This document shows, piece by piece, positions 63,746-64,000 of a stretch of 64,000 bases of DNA. Where the stretch lies: positions 288,195,530 through 288,259,529 of the forward strand of contig OY992536.1 in assembly GCA_963921195.1 (NCBI GenBank). Direction: 5' to 3'. This DNA is from Pegoplata infirma (Eukaryota; Arthropoda; Insecta; Diptera; Anthomyiidae). A program made the translations under genes and the position numbers. The stretch's first letter is position 1. Every line of letters starts with the position of its first letter. The notes beneath the pieces were generated by a model. It was not told the DNA's origin. It searched no databases and saw only the letters and a list, made by a program, of their open reading frames with translations.

Positions 63746-64000
63746 CTTTACATGATTTTTAAATAATTTTACAAAACAACTAAACATTTTTGAAATACTG
63801 ATTCAATGTTGTAATTTAAATATTTTATGGTATGGTATTTTTTTTTTGTTTTTTGAGAACCGGCACCAGGATCAGAACCGGGAATACCGGTATTCCCGGG
63901 AATATATCAAGAACCGGGAATACCGGTATTCCCAGGAATACTGAGAACCGGAAAATGGGGGGCACTAGTATAAAAAACATAAAAACTTGGGCGTACTGAT
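63746..64000. repeat. GGGAATACCGGTATTCCC repeats at window end
   Basis: Two GAACCGGGAATACCGGTATT words (63886 and 63912) with GAGAACCGG borders follow AT-rich DNA. They resemble the ends of the duplicated unit before. An element seems to continue beyond the window. Confidence 0.5.

Overview
This is an AT-rich eukaryotic window with no host gene I can support. It looks like repeat-dense intergenic, intronic or heterochromatic DNA of a higher fly (Diptera, Brachycera, probably a calyptrate). The main clue is many copies of DINE-1/HINE-like elements: TATACCCT start, CATAAAGTATATATATT block, (GTCC)n core and a 3' hairpin followed by CTTGTTTT. Non-LTR retrotransposons of types common in flies and CAA/TG microsatellites agree with this. 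The species cannot be named from the sequence. There are no operons, CRISPR arrays, rRNA genes or convincing tRNA genes. The longest open frame (347 codons, minus strand, 52797-53840) is the RNase H end of a truncated retrotransposon.

Layout. 0-9.2 kb: two HINE-A copies (one with a nested 152-bp foldback), then a recently duplicated composite made of TCACTCA-rich hAT-like ends, HINE 5' ends and a 1.95-kb palindrome, with a HINE-B copy between the two composite units. 9.2-19 kb: sparse AT-rich DNA, a TIR element at 13.4-14.7 kb, a HINE-B interrupted by a hAT-type MITE with an exact 8-bp target duplication and by a CACAGTG-ended MITE, another HINE-A, and a 778-bp foldback. 19.6-24.3 kb: a minus-strand RNase H relic and a decayed LOA-like retrotransposon. 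25-31 kb: several foldback/TIR elements, HINE fragments and a 21-bp minisatellite. 32.3-35.5 kb: a better LOA-like copy with YADD reverse transcriptase and RNase H, interrupted by an insertion. 37-51 kb: a mariner-type MITE, HINE-C, a CCCGGG-rich element, and several fragments of one CR1/Jockey-like family (family J). 51.9-57.1 kb: a 5.26-kb TIR element with a 7-bp target duplication sits inside a J copy; it carries a truncated retrotransposon and about 2.6 kb of a doubly palindromic 35-bp satellite. 57.4-58.5 kb: a tandem duplication with an LTR-type primer-binding-site motif. 59.8-61.8 kb: the best J copy, with endonuclease, reverse transcriptase and C-terminal segments. 61.9-64 kb: HINE-C pieces and palindromic GGTATTCC repeats.

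The elements do not act together as a pathway; they are nested, so order of arrival can be read. The best candidate for something undescribed is the 51889-57145 element, because TIRs, target duplication and an uninterrupted relative of the target (the J copy at about 61.0 kb) all fix its ends. All coordinates of decayed elements are estimates by eye; family names marked 'like' rest on motifs and not on a database search.
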